A DNA stretch of 64,000 nucleotides from Burkholderiales bacterium (GCA_023511995.1 JAIMAL010000011.1:25453-89452); one strand, 5' to 3'; positions 1 through 10,067 are shown, counted from the first letter of the stretch. Numbers and translations are program-made. Notes: generated by a model not told the origin, from the letters alone.

Positions 1-300
1 GATTTCCTCCAACTGTTCCCGGGGCAAATCGTGGCGCGCCACCACGGGGGCGAGTGCCCGGCTCACCGGGTGTTGCGGCACGCCGTTGTAGAGGCGATCA
101 AGCTCGGTGCGCCACCAGGCGAGCTTGGCCCGGGCCACTTCGGTTTCCCGGCACTCGTCCACGCAATCGTCTACCTCGCGGCAGAAGGCGTAGAGGGCGG
201 TGATCGCCTCCCGTTTGTCCCGGGGCAGAAAGAGGAAGCTGTAATAGAAACTGGAACCGCTGCGGGCGGCCTTGTCCTGACAGTACTGGGTGGGGGTCAT
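1..300 (-). CDS. hpnD: Presqualene diphosphate synthase HpnD (3' part missing)
   Basis: The first 100 codons of a squalene/phytoene synthase family protein are present; the gene runs off the left edge. The translation begins MTPTQYCQDKAARSGSS and continues with YYSFLFLP and ALYAFCREVDDCVDE, the usual HpnD opening including the first Asp-rich diphosphate/Mg-binding motif (DDCVD). In the hopanoid pathway HpnD condenses two farnesyl diphosphates to presqualene diphosphate, which HpnC then converts. It lies 7 bases downstream of hpnC on the same strand, so the two are probably one transcript. The amine oxidase-like hpnE that often follows would lie outside the window. Confidence 0.9.
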   Translation of the reverse strand, partial: MTPTQYCQDKAARSGSSFYYSFLFLPRDKREAITALYAFCREVDDCVDECRETEVARAKLAWWRTELDRLYNGVPQHPVSRALAPVVARHDLPREQLEEI

Positions 301-307
301 GGCGGCT

Positions 308-1165
308 TCATCGTGCCCGCAGGGCGCGCCAGAACATGTGGATCCAGTCGACGGGCTCGAGGCGGGGGCGGTGGTGGAAGACGTCGCCCTGTACCCCATG
401 GATTTTGCGCAGGATGGTTTCCCCGCCGGCGATGATGAGGCGCAGCTCTAGCCCCAGCCGGCCCGGGAGACGTCTGGCCAGGGGCGCGCCCGCCTGCAGC
501 AGCTTGCGCGCACGCTCGATCTGGAAGCGCATGAAAGGCCACCAGCTGCCGCCTGCATCCCGCTGCGCGATCTGCGTTTCGCTGACACCGAAGCGGGCAA
601 GCTCGTCCTGGGGCAGATAGAGCCGGCCACGCCGGTAATCGATGGCCACGTCCTGGAGAAAATTGATGAGCTGCAGGGCGGCGCAGAGGGCGTCCGAGTA
701 GGCCTGCGCGCGCCGGTCGTTTTCCCCGTAGAGGGCGAGCAGCAGGCGGCCCACTGGGTTGGCGGAGCGGCGGCAGTATTCCATCACCTCGCCGAAGTGG
801 GCATAGCGGGTTTTCACCACATCCTGGCGAAAAGCGTTAAGCAGGGCGTAAAAGGGTTCCAGGGGCAGGTTGTGCCGGCTGATGGTTTCGGCCAGCGCCA
901 CGAACAGCGGGGTGGTGGGGGTTTTGCCGGCCGCGATGTGGTTGAGCTCGGCTCGGAACGCTTCCAGACGGGCAAGACGCACCTCCGGCGGCGCCTCCCC
1001 CTCATCGGCAATGTCGTCCGCCTGGCGGGCAAAGGCGTAGATGCGGCGCACCGGCTCCCGCCACCGCCGCGGCAGAATGACGGAGGCGACGGGAAAATTC
1101 TCGTAATGGTCTACGCCGTTCAACATGGAGGAGGGCGAGGATGGGCCGGCCGCGGCACCAGGCAT
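308..1165 (-). CDS. hpnC: Squalene synthase HpnC (hydroxysqualene-forming)
   Basis: A 285-residue trans-isoprenyl diphosphate synthase (squalene/phytoene synthase family). VDHYENFPVAS near the N-terminus is typical of HpnC. Both Asp-rich motifs are visible, DDIAD (about residue 50) and DVAID (about residue 170). By family knowledge HpnC converts presqualene diphosphate to hydroxysqualene, which HpnE reduces to squalene for hopanoids. The start is uncertain: ATG 1165 gives the full length, while ATG 1126 would remove 13 low-complexity residues. Neither has a clear Shine-Dalgarno sequence. hpnD follows at once. The upstream space is shared with the divergent tRNA-Leu. Confidence 0.9.
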   Translation of the reverse strand: MPGAAAGPSSPSSMLNGVDHYENFPVASVILPRRWREPVRRIYAFARQADDIADEGEAPPEVRLARLEAFRAELNHIAAGKTPTTPLFVALAETISRHNLPLEPFYALLNAFRQDVVKTRYAHFGEVMEYCRRSANPVGRLLLALYGENDRRAQAYSDALCAALQLINFLQDVAIDYRRGRLYLPQDELARFGVSETQIAQRDAGGSWWPFMRFQIERARKLLQAGAPLARRLPGRLGLELRLIIAGGETILRKIHGVQGDVFHHRPRLEPVDWIHMFWRALRAR

Positions 1166-1204
1166 GACATGGGAGGGGTAAAGGGCTAAAATATACCATT
1201 TTTC

Positions 1205-1289
1205 GCGAAAGTGGCGGAATTGGTAGACGCACTGGACTTAGGATCCAGCGCCGCAAGGCGTGCGAGTTCGAATCTCGCCTTTCGCACCA
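1205..1289 (+). tRNA. tRNA-Leu (anticodon TAG)
   Basis: A class II tRNA of 85 nt. The acceptor stem pairs GCGAAAG (1205-1211) with CTTTCGC (1279-1285), followed by A and an encoded CCA (1287-1289). The anticodon loop is CTTAGGA in a CTGGA/TCCAG stem, giving anticodon TAG (reads CUN, especially CUA). The T-arm has GTTCGAATC. It stands 56 bases before tig on the same strand with no terminator between, so the two may be co-transcribed. Confidence 0.97.
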
Positions 1290-1345
1290 TCGTCGAGGCC
1301 ACTGGTCTCGTTCCGCCGAACCAAACGTACTCTCAGGGAATCAAC

Positions 1346-2647
1346 ATGCAAGCAACCGTGGAAAACATTGGCTCGCTTACGCGGCGTATTCGCATCACCG
1401 TGCCCCGCACCGAGATCGACAGCGAGGTGGAGTCCCGCCTCAAGCGGCTGGCGAAAACGGTCAAGGTGCACGGCTTCCGGCCGGGCAAGGTGCCGCTGAA
1501 GATCGTCGCGCAGCAGTATGGTGGCGAGGTGCGGCGGGAGGTGATCGGCGAGACCATGGAGCGCAGCATCGCCGAAGCGCTGCGGGAGCAGCAGTTGCGG
1601 GTGGCGGGTTACCCCCGCCTGGAAACCGTCTCCGAAGGGGGCGGTGACACCCTCGAATTCAGCGCCACCTTCGAGGTCTATCCGGAAGTGAAGCTGGGCG
1701 ATCTGGCCGGCGTCACCATCGAACGCCCGCAGGTGGAAGTGACGGAAGCGGACGTTAACAAGACCATCGAAATTCTGCGCAAACAACGCATCACCTACGT
1801 GCCCGTGGAACGGCCCGCCCAGGCCGGGGACCGCGTGGAGCTGGATTACCGCGGCACCATTGACGGCCAAGCCTTCGCCGGCGGGGAGGGCAAGGACTAT
1901 GCCCTCATCCTGGGTGATGGGCGCACGCTCAAAGATTTTGAGGAAGCGATCATCGGCATGAAGGCGGGGGAGACGAAATCGGTGCAGGTGACCTTCCCCG
2001 AGGACTATCACGGCCGGGAAGTGGCTGGCAAAACGGCCACCTTCGAAATCTCTGTCAAGCGTGTGCTGGAACCGAAACTGCCGGAGGTCGATGCAGAATT
2101 CGCCCGCTCCCTGGGGGTCGAAGACGGCGATCTTGCAAAGATGCGCGCGGAGATTCGCGCCAACGTGGAACGCGAGGCGAGAAAGCGGATCGAAACCAGA
2201 ATCAAGGAACAGGTCATGCAGGCACTGGTTGACACCACGCCCGTGGAACTGCCCCAGGCCCTGGTGCAGATCGAAAGCGAGCGCCTGCAAAGCCATGCCC
2301 GCGAGGACCTGCGCCGGCGTGGTGTCAAGGAAGTCAACCTGCCCCCGGAGATGTTCCGCGAAGCGGCGGAAAGGCGGGTCAAGCTGGGGCTGATCCTGGC
2401 GGAGCTGGTGAAGGCGCACGGTCTGCATGCCACCCCCGAGCAGGTGAAGGCGGTGGTGGAGGATTTCGCCCAGGCCTATGAGCATCCGGAAGAGATCGTG
2501 CGCTGGTATTACGCCGATCCCAACCGTCTGGCGGAAGCGGAATCCTTGGCGCTGGAACAGAATGTGGTAAATTGGGTCCTCGGCGTGGCCAAGGTCACCG
2601 ACAAGCCCATTACCTTCGACGAACTGATGGGTATTGCCAACAAATGA
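1346..2647 (+). CDS. tig: Trigger factor (ribosome-associated chaperone and prolyl isomerase)
   Basis: A 433-residue protein with the three trigger-factor parts: an N-terminal ribosome-binding domain (residues 1 to about 115, with the FRPGKVP signature), a central FKBP-type prolyl isomerase domain (about 150-245, [14 protein letters not shown]), and a C-terminal chaperone arm. It binds ribosomal protein L23 at the tunnel exit and shields nascent chains. The open frame extends upstream through the tRNA, but homology places the start at ATG 1346 ([14 protein letters not shown]). A CAGGGA element precedes it. The stop overlaps a possible upstream clpP start (ATGA at 2644), consistent with the standard tig-clpP-clpX order. 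Confidence 0.97.
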   Translation: MQATVENIGSLTRRIRITVPRTEIDSEVESRLKRLAKTVKVHGFRPGKVPLKIVAQQYGGEVRREVIGETMERSIAEALREQQLRVAGYPRLETVSEGGGDTLEFSATFEVYPEVKLGDLAGVTIERPQVEVTEADVNKTIEILRKQRITYVPVERPAQAGDRVELDYRGTIDGQAFAGGEGKDYALILGDGRTLKDFEEAIIGMKAGETKSVQVTFPEDYHGREVAGKTATFEISVKRVLEPKLPEVDAEFARSLGVEDGDLAKMRAEIRANVEREARKRIETRIKEQVMQALVDTTPVELPQALVQIESERLQSHAREDLRRRGVKEVNLPPEMFREAAERRVKLGLILAELVKAHGLHATPEQVKAVVEDFAQAYEHPEEIVRWYYADPNRLAEAESLALEQNVVNWVLGVAKVTDKPITFDELMGIANK

Positions 2648-2664
2648 GGAACGGGTATCCGGAC

Positions 2665-3294
2665 ATGATGGACCATAACAAGATGGAACCGCAGGGGCTC
2701 GGTTATATCCCCATGGTGATCGAGCAGAGCGGGCGCGGGGAGCGGGCCTACGACATCTATTCGCGCCTGTTGCGGGAGCGGGTGGTGTTCCTCGTCGGCC
2801 CGGTCAACGAGCTGAGCGCCAATCTGGTGGTGGCGCAGCTTCTTTTCCTGGAATCGGAGAACCCGGACAAGGACATCTATCTCTACATCAACTCGCCGGG
2901 GGGTTCGGTGTCGGCGGGGCTGGCCATCTACGACACCATGCAGTTCATCAAGCCGGACGTGTCCACCCTCTGCATCGGCCAGGCGGCCAGCATGGGCGCA
3001 TTCCTGCTTGCGGCGGGCGCCAAGGGCAAGCGTTATTGCCTGCCCAACTCGCGCACCATGATCCACCAGCCCATGGGAGGTTTCCAGGGTCAGGCCTCCG
3101 ACATCGAGATCCACGCGCGGGAGATCCTCTATCTGCGTTCGCGCCTCAATGAACTGCTGTCCAAACACACCGGCCAGCCCATCGAGGTGATCGAGCGGGA
3201 CACCGATCGCGATTTCTTCATGAGCGCCGAACAATCGGTGGCCTATGGCCTCGTGGACAAAGTGCTTGTCAATAGGAACGAAAGTTCGGTTTAA
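2665..3294 (+). CDS. clpP: ATP-dependent Clp protease proteolytic subunit ClpP
   Basis: A 209-residue serine peptidase of family S14. The catalytic triad is visible as Ser109 (GQAASMGA), His134 (TMIHQP) and Asp183 (DRDFF). It forms the double-heptamer chamber fed by ClpX. Possible starts are ATG 2644, which overlaps the tig stop as ATGA, and ATG 2665/2668 behind a GAGGA element at 2646-2650. I chose 2665 because it gives the usual family length. clpX follows 31 bases later. Confidence 0.96.
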   Translation: MMDHNKMEPQGLGYIPMVIEQSGRGERAYDIYSRLLRERVVFLVGPVNELSANLVVAQLLFLESENPDKDIYLYINSPGGSVSAGLAIYDTMQFIKPDVSTLCIGQAASMGAFLLAAGAKGKRYCLPNSRTMIHQPMGGFQGQASDIEIHAREILYLRSRLNELLSKHTGQPIEVIERDTDRDFFMSAEQSVAYGLVDKVLVNRNESSV

Positions 3295-3325
3295 TGTCTT
3301 CTCACCGTAGTCAAAGGGTCACGCC

Positions 3326-4582
3326 ATGAGCGACAAATCCGGAAACGACAAGCTTCTCTACTGCTCTTTCTGCGGCAAAAGCCAGCATGAGGTGAGGAAG
3401 CTCATCGCGGGCCCGTCCGTTTTCATCTGCGACGAGTGCGTCGATCTGTGCAACGACATCATCCGCGAGGAGGTGCAGAACGAAAAAGCCGCCAAGGGCG
3501 GAGCCTCCGAGCTGCCGGTGCCGGCGGAGATTCGCAGCATCCTCGACCAGTATGTGATCGGCCAGGACTATGCGAAGAAAATTCTCTCGGTGGCCGTCTA
3601 CAACCACTACAAGCGGCTGAAGACCGGTGCCAAGGCCGATGACGTGGAGCTGTCCAAGAGCAATATCCTGCTCATCGGTCCCACGGGTTCAGGCAAGACC
3701 CTGCTGGCGCAAACCCTGGCGCGCCTGCTCAATGTGCCTTTCGTCATGGCCGATGCCACCACCCTCACGGAAGCGGGGTATGTGGGCGAGGATGTGGAAA
3801 ACATCATCCAGAAGCTCCTGCAGAAGTGCGACTACAACGTGGAGAAGGCGCAACAGGGCATCGTCTATATCGATGAGATCGACAAGATCTCGCGCAAGTC
3901 CGAAAACCCCTCCATCACCCGCGATGTCTCCGGGGAAGGGGTGCAGCAGGCGCTGCTCAAGCTGATCGAGGGGACCATCGCCTCGGTGCCCCCGCAGGGT
4001 GGGCGCAAGCATCCCAACCAGGAATTCGTTCAGGTGGACACCACCAACATTCTCTTCATCTGCGGCGGGGCTTTTGATGGTCTGGAGAAAATCATCCGCA
4101 ACCGCTCGGAGAAGGGCGGGATCGGCTTCGGCGCCCAGGTGCAGAGCCGGCAGAACCGCAAGGCAATCGGCGAACTGTTGCGCACGGTCGAACCGGAGGA
4201 CCTCATCAAGTACGGTCTGATCCCGGAGTTCGTCGGCCGTCTGCCGGTGGTGGCCACCCTGGAGGAACTGGACGAAAAAGCCCTGGTGCAGATTCTCACC
4301 GAACCGAAGAACGCCTTGGTGCGCCAGTACCAGAAGCTGTTCGCCATGGAGGGGGTGGAGCTGGAGTTCCGCGAGGAAGCGCTCACGGCCATCGCCAAAC
4401 GCGCCCTGCAGCGCAAGACGGGGGCGCGGGGGCTGCGTTCCATCCTGGAACACGCCCTCCTCGACATCATGTTCGAGCTGCCCAGCAAGAAAGACGTCAC
4501 CAAGGTGGTGGTGGACGAGGACGTCATCACCCACAACGCGCCGCCCAAGCTGATTTACGCCGACCAGCCGCGTGTGGCTTAA
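3326..4582 (+). CDS. clpX: Clp protease ATP-binding unfoldase ClpX
   Basis: A 418-residue AAA+ unfoldase. The N-terminal zinc-binding domain has four cysteines (CSFCGKS at 13-19 and CDECVDLC at about 35-42) for dimerisation and substrate or adaptor binding. Walker A GPTGSGKT is at about 118-125 and Walker B YIDEIDK at about 185. The pore-loop and RGxxG-type region is intact, and an IGF-type ClpP-docking loop is seen in [15 protein letters not shown] lies before the ATG. It unfolds tagged proteins and passes them to ClpP. It is probably co-transcribed with clpP. Confidence 0.97.
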   Translation: MSDKSGNDKLLYCSFCGKSQHEVRKLIAGPSVFICDECVDLCNDIIREEVQNEKAAKGGASELPVPAEIRSILDQYVIGQDYAKKILSVAVYNHYKRLKTGAKADDVELSKSNILLIGPTGSGKTLLAQTLARLLNVPFVMADATTLTEAGYVGEDVENIIQKLLQKCDYNVEKAQQGIVYIDEIDKISRKSENPSITRDVSGEGVQQALLKLIEGTIASVPPQGGRKHPNQEFVQVDTTNILFICGGAFDGLEKIIRNRSEKGGIGFGAQVQSRQNRKAIGELLRTVEPEDLIKYGLIPEFVGRLPVVATLEELDEKALVQILTEPKNALVRQYQKLFAMEGVELEFREEALTAIAKRALQRKTGARGLRSILEHALLDIMFELPSKKDVTKVVVDEDVITHNAPPKLIYADQPRVA

Positions 4583-4727
4583 GGGCCATCGGGTGGCAGG
4601 CCGCCGCCAGAGAGCGGGAGGCCCGGCCGGCGATGGAACCAATGGCGAAAAAAGGCGCCCAATTCAAAACATGGGCGCCGCCCGGTGGACCCGGCCCACG
4701 GGGGCGTTGGCGCGGCCGACGGTGGGC

Positions 4728-4753
4728 CTTGAATTCCCCCTGCGCGCCCCCAT
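4728..4753 (+). promoter_or_regulatory. Sigma32 (heat-shock) promoter for lon
   Basis: CTTGAA (4728-4733) and CCCCAT (4748-4753) are separated by 14 bases, matching the RpoH pattern CTTGAA-N13-17-CCCCATNT. The -10 part lies 38 bases before the lon ATG, a normal 5' leader length. This fits Lon as a classic heat-shock protease. Assignment is by consensus only. Confidence 0.7.
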
Positions 4754-4790
4754 CCCCGCAGCGTAGTCTTTTATTTACAGGTGGCCCAAG

Positions 4791-7214
4791 ATGAACACCC
4801 TACCCGAAACCCCGGCCGAACAGGTCACACTGCCCCTGCTGCCCCTGCGCGACGTGGTGGTCTATCCCCACATCGTCATCCCCCTGTTCGTGGGGCGCCC
4901 GAAATCTATCAAGGCGCTGGAAGTCGCCATGGAGACGGGCAAACACATCCTGCTGGTGGCGCAGAAATCGGCCGCCAAGGACGAACCCTCCACCGATGAT
5001 CTGCACCGGGTGGGCAGCGTGGCCAGCATCCTGCAGATGCTGAAACTGCCGGACGGCACGGTCAAGGTGCTGGTGGAAGGCAACGAACGTGCCGAAATTG
5101 TCCAGTTCCTCGACGAGAAGACGCATTTCGCCGCGCAGGCGATCGTGCGCAAAATCGAGACGCCGAACGACCATGAGACGCTGGCGCTCATGCGCAGCCT
5201 CTTTTCCGAATTCGAGCAGTACGTCAAGCTGAACAAAAAAATCCCGCCGGAGATTCTGACCTCCCTGGCGAGCATCGAGGACGCGGGCCGTCTGGCCGAT
5301 ACCATTGCCGCCCATCTGCCCATCAAGCTGGACCAGAAGCAACAGATTCTGGAGATGATGGATGTGCGGGCGCGGCTCGAGCATCTGTTCACCCTTTTGT
5401 CTGCCGAGATCGACATTCTCCAGGTGGAAAAACGCATCCGCGGCCGGGTGAAGCGGCAGATGGAGAAAAGCCAGCGGGAGTACTACCTCAACGAACAGGT
5501 CAAGGCCATCCAGAAAGAGCTTGGCGAACTGGAAGAGGGGGCCGACCTCGACGAGCTGGAAAAGCGCATCAAGGCGGCGCGTATGCCGAAGGAGGCGCAC
5601 AACAAGGCCATGGCCGAGCTGAAAAAGCTGCGCCTGATGTCGCCCATGTCGGCGGAAGCCACCGTGGTGCGTAACTACATCGAGACGCTGGTGAGCCTGC
5701 CCTGGCGCAAGAAGACCAAGATCAGCAACGATCTGAAGAAGGCCGAGGAGATCCTCGAGCAGGATCATTATGGCCTCGAGCGGGTCAAGGAGCGCATCAT
5801 CGAGTATCTGGCGGTGCAGCAGCGGGTAGACAAGCTGAAAGCCCCCATCCTCTGCCTGGTGGGGCCTCCCGGCGTGGGCAAGACCTCCCTCGGACAATCC
5901 ATCGCCAAGGCCACCAATCGCAAGTTCGTGCGCATGGCCCTGGGCGGCGTGCGCGACGAGGCGGAGATTCGCGGCCATCGCCGCACCTATATCGGGGCCA
6001 TGCCGGGCAAGATTCTGCAGAGCATGGCCAAGGTGGGGGTGCGCAATCCCCTGTTCCTCCTCGATGAAGTGGACAAGATGGGCATGGACTTCCGCGGCGA
6101 TCCCTCCTCGGCGCTGCTGGAGGTGTTGGATCCGGAGCAGAATCACACCTTCGTCGATCACTACGTGGAGGTGGAATACGATCTTTCCGATGTGATGTTC
6201 GTGGCGACGGCCAACTCGCTCAACATCCCGGCTCCCCTGCTGGATCGGATGGAAGTCATCCGCCTCGCCGGTTACACGGAGGATGAGAAGATCAACATCG
6301 CCACGCGCTACCTGTTGCCTAAGCAGATGCGGACCCATGGGCTGAAGCCGGAGGAAATCAACGTCACGCAAAGCGCGATCCGCGACATCATCCGCTATTA
6401 CACGCGGGAAGCCGGCGTGCGCGGGCTGGAGCGGGAAATTGCCAAGATTTGCCGCAAGGTGGTGAAAAGCCTGCTCGTGGAGAAGAAACAGCGCCGGGTG
6501 ACCATCACCTCGCGTAACCTGGAGCATTACCTGGGCGTGCGCCGCTTCACCTACGGCATGGCGGAAAAAACCAACCAGGTGGGGCAGGTCACGGGTCTGG
6601 CCTGGACCGAGGTGGGCGGCGAGCTGCTCACCATCGAGGCGGTGCGTCTGCCGGGCAAGGGCAAGACCATCACCACCGGAAAGCTGGGCGAGGTGATGCA
6701 GGAATCCATCCAGGCGGCCCTCTCGGTCGTGCGCAGCCGCGCCGCGCGCTTGGGCATTCCCGTGGATTTCTACCAGAACAATGACATCCACATCCACCTG
6801 CCGGAGGGCGCCACGCCCAAGGATGGTCCCAGCGCGGGCATTGCCATCTGCACTGCCCTGGTGTCGGTGCTGACGGGGATTCCGGTGCGTGCGGATGTCG
6901 CCATGACCGGGGAGATCACCCTGCGCGGCGAAGTCCTGCCCATTGGCGGCCTCAAGGAGAAGCTTTTGGCGGCGCATCGGGGCGGCATCAAGACGGTCTT
7001 GATCCCCGAGGAGAACGTCAAGGATCTGGTGGAGATTCCGGACAATGTGAAGAACCGCCTCGACATCCAGCCCGTGCGCTGGATTGATCAGGTCCTCGAC
7101 ATCGCCCTGGAGCGCAAGCCCATGCCTTTGCCGGAGGAAACACCGGCGCCGGCGGTGCCAGCGGTGGGCCAGGCGGAGAGCAAGGTGGAGGCCGACGCCA
7201 TCATCAAGCATTGA
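4791..7214 (+). CDS. lon: ATP-dependent protease Lon (LonA)
   Basis: An 807-residue LonA protease. It has an N-terminal substrate-recognition domain (about 14-205) and a coiled-coil linker, then an AAA+ module with Walker [10 protein letters not shown] at about 358 and Walker [11 protein letters not shown]-terminal Ser-Lys protease domain follows, with the nucleophile in KDGPSAG at about Ser680 and the lysine in GGLKEK at about Lys723. It degrades misfolded proteins and short-lived regulators in the cytosol. A sigma32-type promoter precedes it and a strong hairpin terminator follows, so it is likely a single-gene heat-shock unit. hupB comes next, as in many proteobacteria. Confidence 0.98.
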   Translation: MNTLPETPAEQVTLPLLPLRDVVVYPHIVIPLFVGRPKSIKALEVAMETGKHILLVAQKSAAKDEPSTDDLHRVGSVASILQMLKLPDGTVKVLVEGNERAEIVQFLDEKTHFAAQAIVRKIETPNDHETLALMRSLFSEFEQYVKLNKKIPPEILTSLASIEDAGRLADTIAAHLPIKLDQKQQILEMMDVRARLEHLFTLLSAEIDILQVEKRIRGRVKRQMEKSQREYYLNEQVKAIQKELGELEEGADLDELEKRIKAARMPKEAHNKAMAELKKLRLMSPMSAEATVVRNYIETLVSLPWRKKTKISNDLKKAEEILEQDHYGLERVKERIIEYLAVQQRVDKLKAPILCLVGPPGVGKTSLGQSIAKATNRKFVRMALGGVRDEAEIRGHRRTYIGAMPGKILQSMAKVGVRNPLFLLDEVDKMGMDFRGDPSSALLEVLDPEQNHTFVDHYVEVEYDLSDVMFVATANSLNIPAPLLDRMEVIRLAGYTEDEKINIATRYLLPKQMRTHGLKPEEINVTQSAIRDIIRYYTREAGVRGLEREIAKICRKVVKSLLVEKKQRRVTITSRNLEHYLGVRRFTYGMAEKTNQVGQVTGLAWTEVGGELLTIEAVRLPGKGKTITTGKLGEVMQESIQAALSVVRSRAARLGIPVDFYQNNDIHIHLPEGATPKDGPSAGIAICTALVSVLTGIPVRADVAMTGEITLRGEVLPIGGLKEKLLAAHRGGIKTVLIPEENVKDLVEIPDNVKNRLDIQPVRWIDQVLDIALERKPMPLPEETPAPAVPAVGQAESKVEADAIIKH

Positions 7215-7240
7215 CCGTGCCCGCGGCAGGCGGGAAGCCG

Positions 7241-7272
7241 AAAAAATGGGCGCGCGGGCGCCCATTTTTTTT
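7241..7272 (+). terminator. Rho-independent terminator after lon
   Basis: A6, then stem TGGGCGC / GCGCCCA with a GCGG-type loop, then T8. The flanking A-run and T-run make it symmetrical, so it could act in both directions, but only lon reads into it. Confidence 0.9.
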
Positions 7273-7363
7273 GGTGGCAGGCGGCCTTGGCGCACCGTTT
7301 TGAGGCAGCGCGTGAAGTTTTCGGCGATGCCTCATGGGAGCGCGCAACAGCAGGCGAATTGCC

Positions 7364-7393
7364 TTGACACCCCATTTTCCACGCTGCTATAAA
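7364..7393 (+). promoter_or_regulatory. Sigma70 promoter for hupB
   Basis: TTGACA (7364-7369, perfect -35) and TATAAA (7388-7393, 5 of 6 in the -10) with an 18-base spacer, ending about 57 bases before the hupB GTG. This is the strongest sigma70 consensus in the window, which fits an abundant nucleoid protein. Confidence 0.85.
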
Positions 7394-7450
7394 GCGCTTT
7401 GCAGTCAGCCACACTCCTGCCACACCAAATCAAACGAAAGGGGACTTCAC

Positions 7451-7723
7451 GTGAACAAATCCGAACTCATCGAAGCGATCGCCAAAAATGCCGATCTGTC
7501 CAAAGCCGCCGCGGGCCGTGCTCTGGACGCCGTGTTGGCCGCCGTGCAGCAGAGCCTGAAGAAGGGTAACGCCGTGACACTAGTGGGGTTTGGCACCTTC
7601 TATGTGGGTAAGCGCGCAGCGCGGACCGGCCGCAATCCCCGCACCGGTGCCACCATCAAGATCAAAGCCGCCAAGGTGCCGAAATTCCGTGCTGGCAAAG
7701 CGCTGAAAGATGCGATAAACTAA
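7451..7723 (+). CDS. hupB: DNA-binding protein HU (beta-type)
   Basis: A 90-residue histone-like protein of the HU/IHF family. It has an N-terminal helical dimerisation part ([10 protein letters not shown]), the conserved GFGTF turn, and the basic beta-arm with RTGRNPRTG that inserts into the DNA minor groove. The start is GTG at 7451, with AAAGGGG at 7437-7443 as ribosome-binding site; the longer frame upstream covers the promoter and is not coding. HU compacts and bends DNA without strong sequence preference. It lies between lon and ppiD with two tRNA genes in between. Confidence 0.97.
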   Translation: MNKSELIEAIAKNADLSKAAAGRALDAVLAAVQQSLKKGNAVTLVGFGTFYVGKRAARTGRNPRTGATIKIKAAKVPKFRAGKALKDAIN

Positions 7724-7874
7724 CGCGCTTTGGGTGAGGGGTCACCGGGGCAGTTTTCCGTGATCCCGGCCCGCTGAGCACCGGGCTGCCGCCGTCTGCG
7801 GGAGGAAAGTCGGGCAGGGTGTCCGGCCGCAAGCCGCGCTGCGGTGAGCCGGGTCGCGACGGGGTGCTCAAACC

Positions 7875-7950
7875 GGGTGCTTAGCTCAGCTGGTAGAGCG
7901 TCGCCCTTACAAGGCGAATGTCGGCGGTTCGATCCCGTCAGCACCCACCA
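7875..7950 (+). tRNA. tRNA-Val (anticodon TAC)
   Basis: 76 nt. The acceptor stem pairs GGGTGCT with AGCACCC, then A plus encoded CCA. The anticodon stem TCGCC/GGCGA holds loop CTTACAA, giving TAC (valine). The D-arm (AGCTCAGCTGG) and T-arm (GTTCGATCC) are normal. tRNA-Asp follows 68 bases later. Confidence 0.97.
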
Positions 7951-8018
7951 GCGCAGCCGAACAGATGTTGCGGTCCGGCCGCAAGGCGGCTGGGCGGCAG
8001 CCGGATGTAACAGTTTCA

Positions 8019-8095
8019 GGAGTGGTAGTTCAGTCGGTTAGAATACCGGCCTGTCACGCCGGGGGTCGCGGGTTCGAGTCCCGTCCACTCCGCCA
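8019..8095 (+). tRNA. tRNA-Asp (anticodon GTC)
   Basis: 77 nt. The acceptor stem pairs GGAGTGG with CCACTCC, then the G discriminator usual for tRNA-Asp, then encoded CCA. The anticodon is GTC in loop CTGTCAC. The T-arm is GGTTCGAGTCC. A terminator starts 5 bases after the CCA. Confidence 0.97.
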
Positions 8096-8100
8096 GACAA

Positions 8101-8124
8101 GGGCGAGCTCGTCTCGCCCTTTTT
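8101..8124 (+). terminator. Rho-independent terminator after tRNA-Asp
   Basis: Stem GGGCGAG / CTCGCCC with a CTCGT loop, followed by T5. It closes the tRNA-Val/tRNA-Asp transcript, perhaps with hupB read-through, just before ppiD. Confidence 0.9.
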
Positions 8125-8165
8125 CATTGCTGCGCCAGCCAGGGCGCGGCCACGGGATGTGAGCG

Positions 8166-10067
8166 ATGCTGTCGGAAACCATTCACGAGCGCATGAAGGG
8201 CTGGTTCGCCCGGATTCTGCTGGGCCTGATCATCATTTCCTTTGCCCTTTTCGGGGTCGATGCGTATTTCCGCGGGACCGGGGGCCAGCAGTGGGTGGCG
8301 GAGGTGAATGGCGAAAAAATCCCCGCCCTGGAGTTCGAGGACAGGCTTAAGCGGGAACAGGCCCGCCTGCGGGAGATGGGGGTGCGGGATCCGGCGGAGC
8401 TCGAATCCGCGAAGCTCCGCCAACAGGTGCTGGACGAGCTCATCCGCGAACGGGTGTTGTTCCAGGCGGCGCTGGCGCGGGGTTATGACCTGCCGCCGCA
8501 GGCGGTGCTAGCCCGGCTTGCCCAGGAGCCCGCCTTTCAGGAAAACGGCCAGTTCTCGGAGCAGCGCCTGCAGGCTTTCCTTGCCCAGCGTGGTCTGTCC
8601 CGGGCGCAGCTCGTCCAGATGCTGCGCCAGGACGCCCTGATCAATCACATGATGAGCGTGGCGGTGGCCTCCGCCCTCGTGCCCCAGGAACCTGCCGGCC
8701 GCCTGGCGCGCGCCCTGGCGGAGACGCGCGAGGTGAGCCGGGCTTTCCTGGCGGCGGAGGCGGTGCTGCCCGAGGTGAAGGTGAGCGAGGCGGAGATCGA
8801 GGCGTACTACCGCGCCCGTCCGGAACTGTCCCGTGTCCCCGAGCAGGCGCGGGTGGCCTATGTCGTTTTCTCCCCGGAGGCGCTGCTGCCCGGCATCGAG
8901 CTCGACGAGGCGGCGATCAAGGCGTACTACCAGCGCCATGCGGCGGAATTTGCCGAACCGGAGCGCAGACGTCTGTCCCACATTCTGCTCAGGCTGCGTC
9001 CGGATGCGCCGCCCGCCGAGGTGGAAGCGGCGCAGAAAAAAGCGGAAGCCATCCTGCAGGAGGTGCGGGCCGCTCCCGGACGCTTCAGTGAGCTGGCGAA
9101 ACAATACTCCGCCGATCCTTCCAGTGCCCAGCGGGGAGGGGACCTCGGCTGGATCACGGCCGGTGCCCTCTTTCCCGAAGTGGAGCGCGAGGCCTTTGCC
9201 CTGAAGCAGGGCGCCATCGGCGGTCCGGTGCGCTCGCCGGCGGGCCTGCACATCATCATGGTGACGGCGGTGGAACCGGCACGCAGCCGTCCCTTCGAGG
9301 CGGTGCGGCAGCAGGTGGCGGAAGCGGCGCGACGGGACGCGGCCATGCGACGCTTCAGCGAGGAAGCGGAAAAATTCTCCGATCTGGTCTATGCCCAGTT
9401 CCAGTCCCTGGAGCCGGCGGCAAAACAGTACAACCTGAAAATCCAGGTTACCGGCTGGCTTCCCCGCGCGGGGCAAAGCCCACCGCCCTTCGACAATGAG
9501 CGCCTGCGCGCGGCCGTCTTTGCCGATGAAGCGGTCCGGCAGCAACGCAACACGGAAGCCATCGAGGTGGCCCCCAACACCCTGGTGGCGGCCCGCGTGC
9601 TCGAATACCGGCCGGCGGGCCAGCGCAGCCTTGGCGAAGTGCGCGGCGAGATCGAGCTGATCATCAAGCGGGAGCAGGCCCTCAAACGGGTGCACGAACG
9701 GGGCCAGGCGCTGCTGGAACGGCTGCGCAAGGGGGAGAGTGTGGCGGGATTGAGCTTCGATGCGCCGCGCCTTCTCGATCGGCGGGGGGCCGAGGGCTTC
9801 GATGCCGATGCGGTGCGGGCCGTGTTCGCCGCCCGCGCCGAGCCGCTGCCATCCTATGCGGGACAGGCGAGGCGGGACGGCTTTGCCATTTACCGCATCT
9901 CCCGGGTGACGGTGGACGATGACCGTCTGCGTCAAACGCAGAATATCGCCCCGGCACTCCTTCAGCGCGCGCAGGCCTCCCTCATCGCGCAGGCCTATGC
10001 AGAGAGCCTGCGCAGCCAGGCGAAGGTGGAGATTCGCAAGGCGGTGCTGGAAAAAAGCGAGCGGTAA
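8166..10067 (+). CDS. ppiD: Periplasmic peptidyl-prolyl isomerase/chaperone PpiD
   Basis: A 633-residue inner-membrane-anchored folding factor. A single N-terminal membrane helix (about 15-35, ILLGLIIISFALFGV) precedes a SurA-like chaperone region. A parvulin (PpiC) domain lies at about 265-365 (RRRLSHILLR, FSELAKQYS, GGDLGW), and a second, degenerate rotamase-like part follows. In E. coli PpiD sits beside SecYEG and helps newly exported proteins. Its place after lon-hupB matches enterobacteria. The ATG at 8166 follows the tRNA terminator closely, so its promoter is not obvious. Confidence 0.93.
   Translation: MLSETIHERMKGWFARILLGLIIISFALFGVDAYFRGTGGQQWVAEVNGEKIPALEFEDRLKREQARLREMGVRDPAELESAKLRQQVLDELIRERVLFQAALARGYDLPPQAVLARLAQEPAFQENGQFSEQRLQAFLAQRGLSRAQLVQMLRQDALINHMMSVAVASALVPQEPAGRLARALAETREVSRAFLAAEAVLPEVKVSEAEIEAYYRARPELSRVPEQARVAYVVFSPEALLPGIELDEAAIKAYYQRHAAEFAEPERRRLSHILLRLRPDAPPAEVEAAQKKAEAILQEVRAAPGRFSELAKQYSADPSSAQRGGDLGWITAGALFPEVEREAFALKQGAIGGPVRSPAGLHIIMVTAVEPARSRPFEAVRQQVAEAARRDAAMRRFSEEAEKFSDLVYAQFQSLEPAAKQYNLKIQVTGWLPRAGQSPPPFDNERLRAAVFADEAVRQQRNTEAIEVAPNTLVAARVLEYRPAGQRSLGEVRGEIELIIKREQALKRVHERGQALLERLRKGESVAGLSFDAPRLLDRRGAEGFDADAVRAVFAARAEPLPSYAGQARRDGFAIYRISRVTVDDDRLRQTQNIAPALLQRAQASLIAQAYAESLRSQAKVEIRKAVLEKSER

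Noticed and set aside
1211..1345. N-terminal extension of trigger factor reading through the tRNA
   Set aside because: It translates the tRNA-Leu gene; family alignment starts at ATG 1346.
4647..4680. GGCGCCC/GGGCGCC hairpin after clpX as a terminator
   Set aside because: The A-run is on the wrong side for clpX and there is no downstream T-run; no minus-strand gene ends here.
4800..7295. A very long open frame (over 800 codons) antisense to lon
   Set aside because: High GC with GC-rich third positions leaves the opposite strand open. Lon is certain and the antisense translation has no recognisable domain.
7790..7870. GAGGAAAGTCGGGCAGGG-like string resembling part of RNase P RNA
   Set aside because: The gap is only 151 bases and the other conserved RNase P regions are absent; chance similarity.
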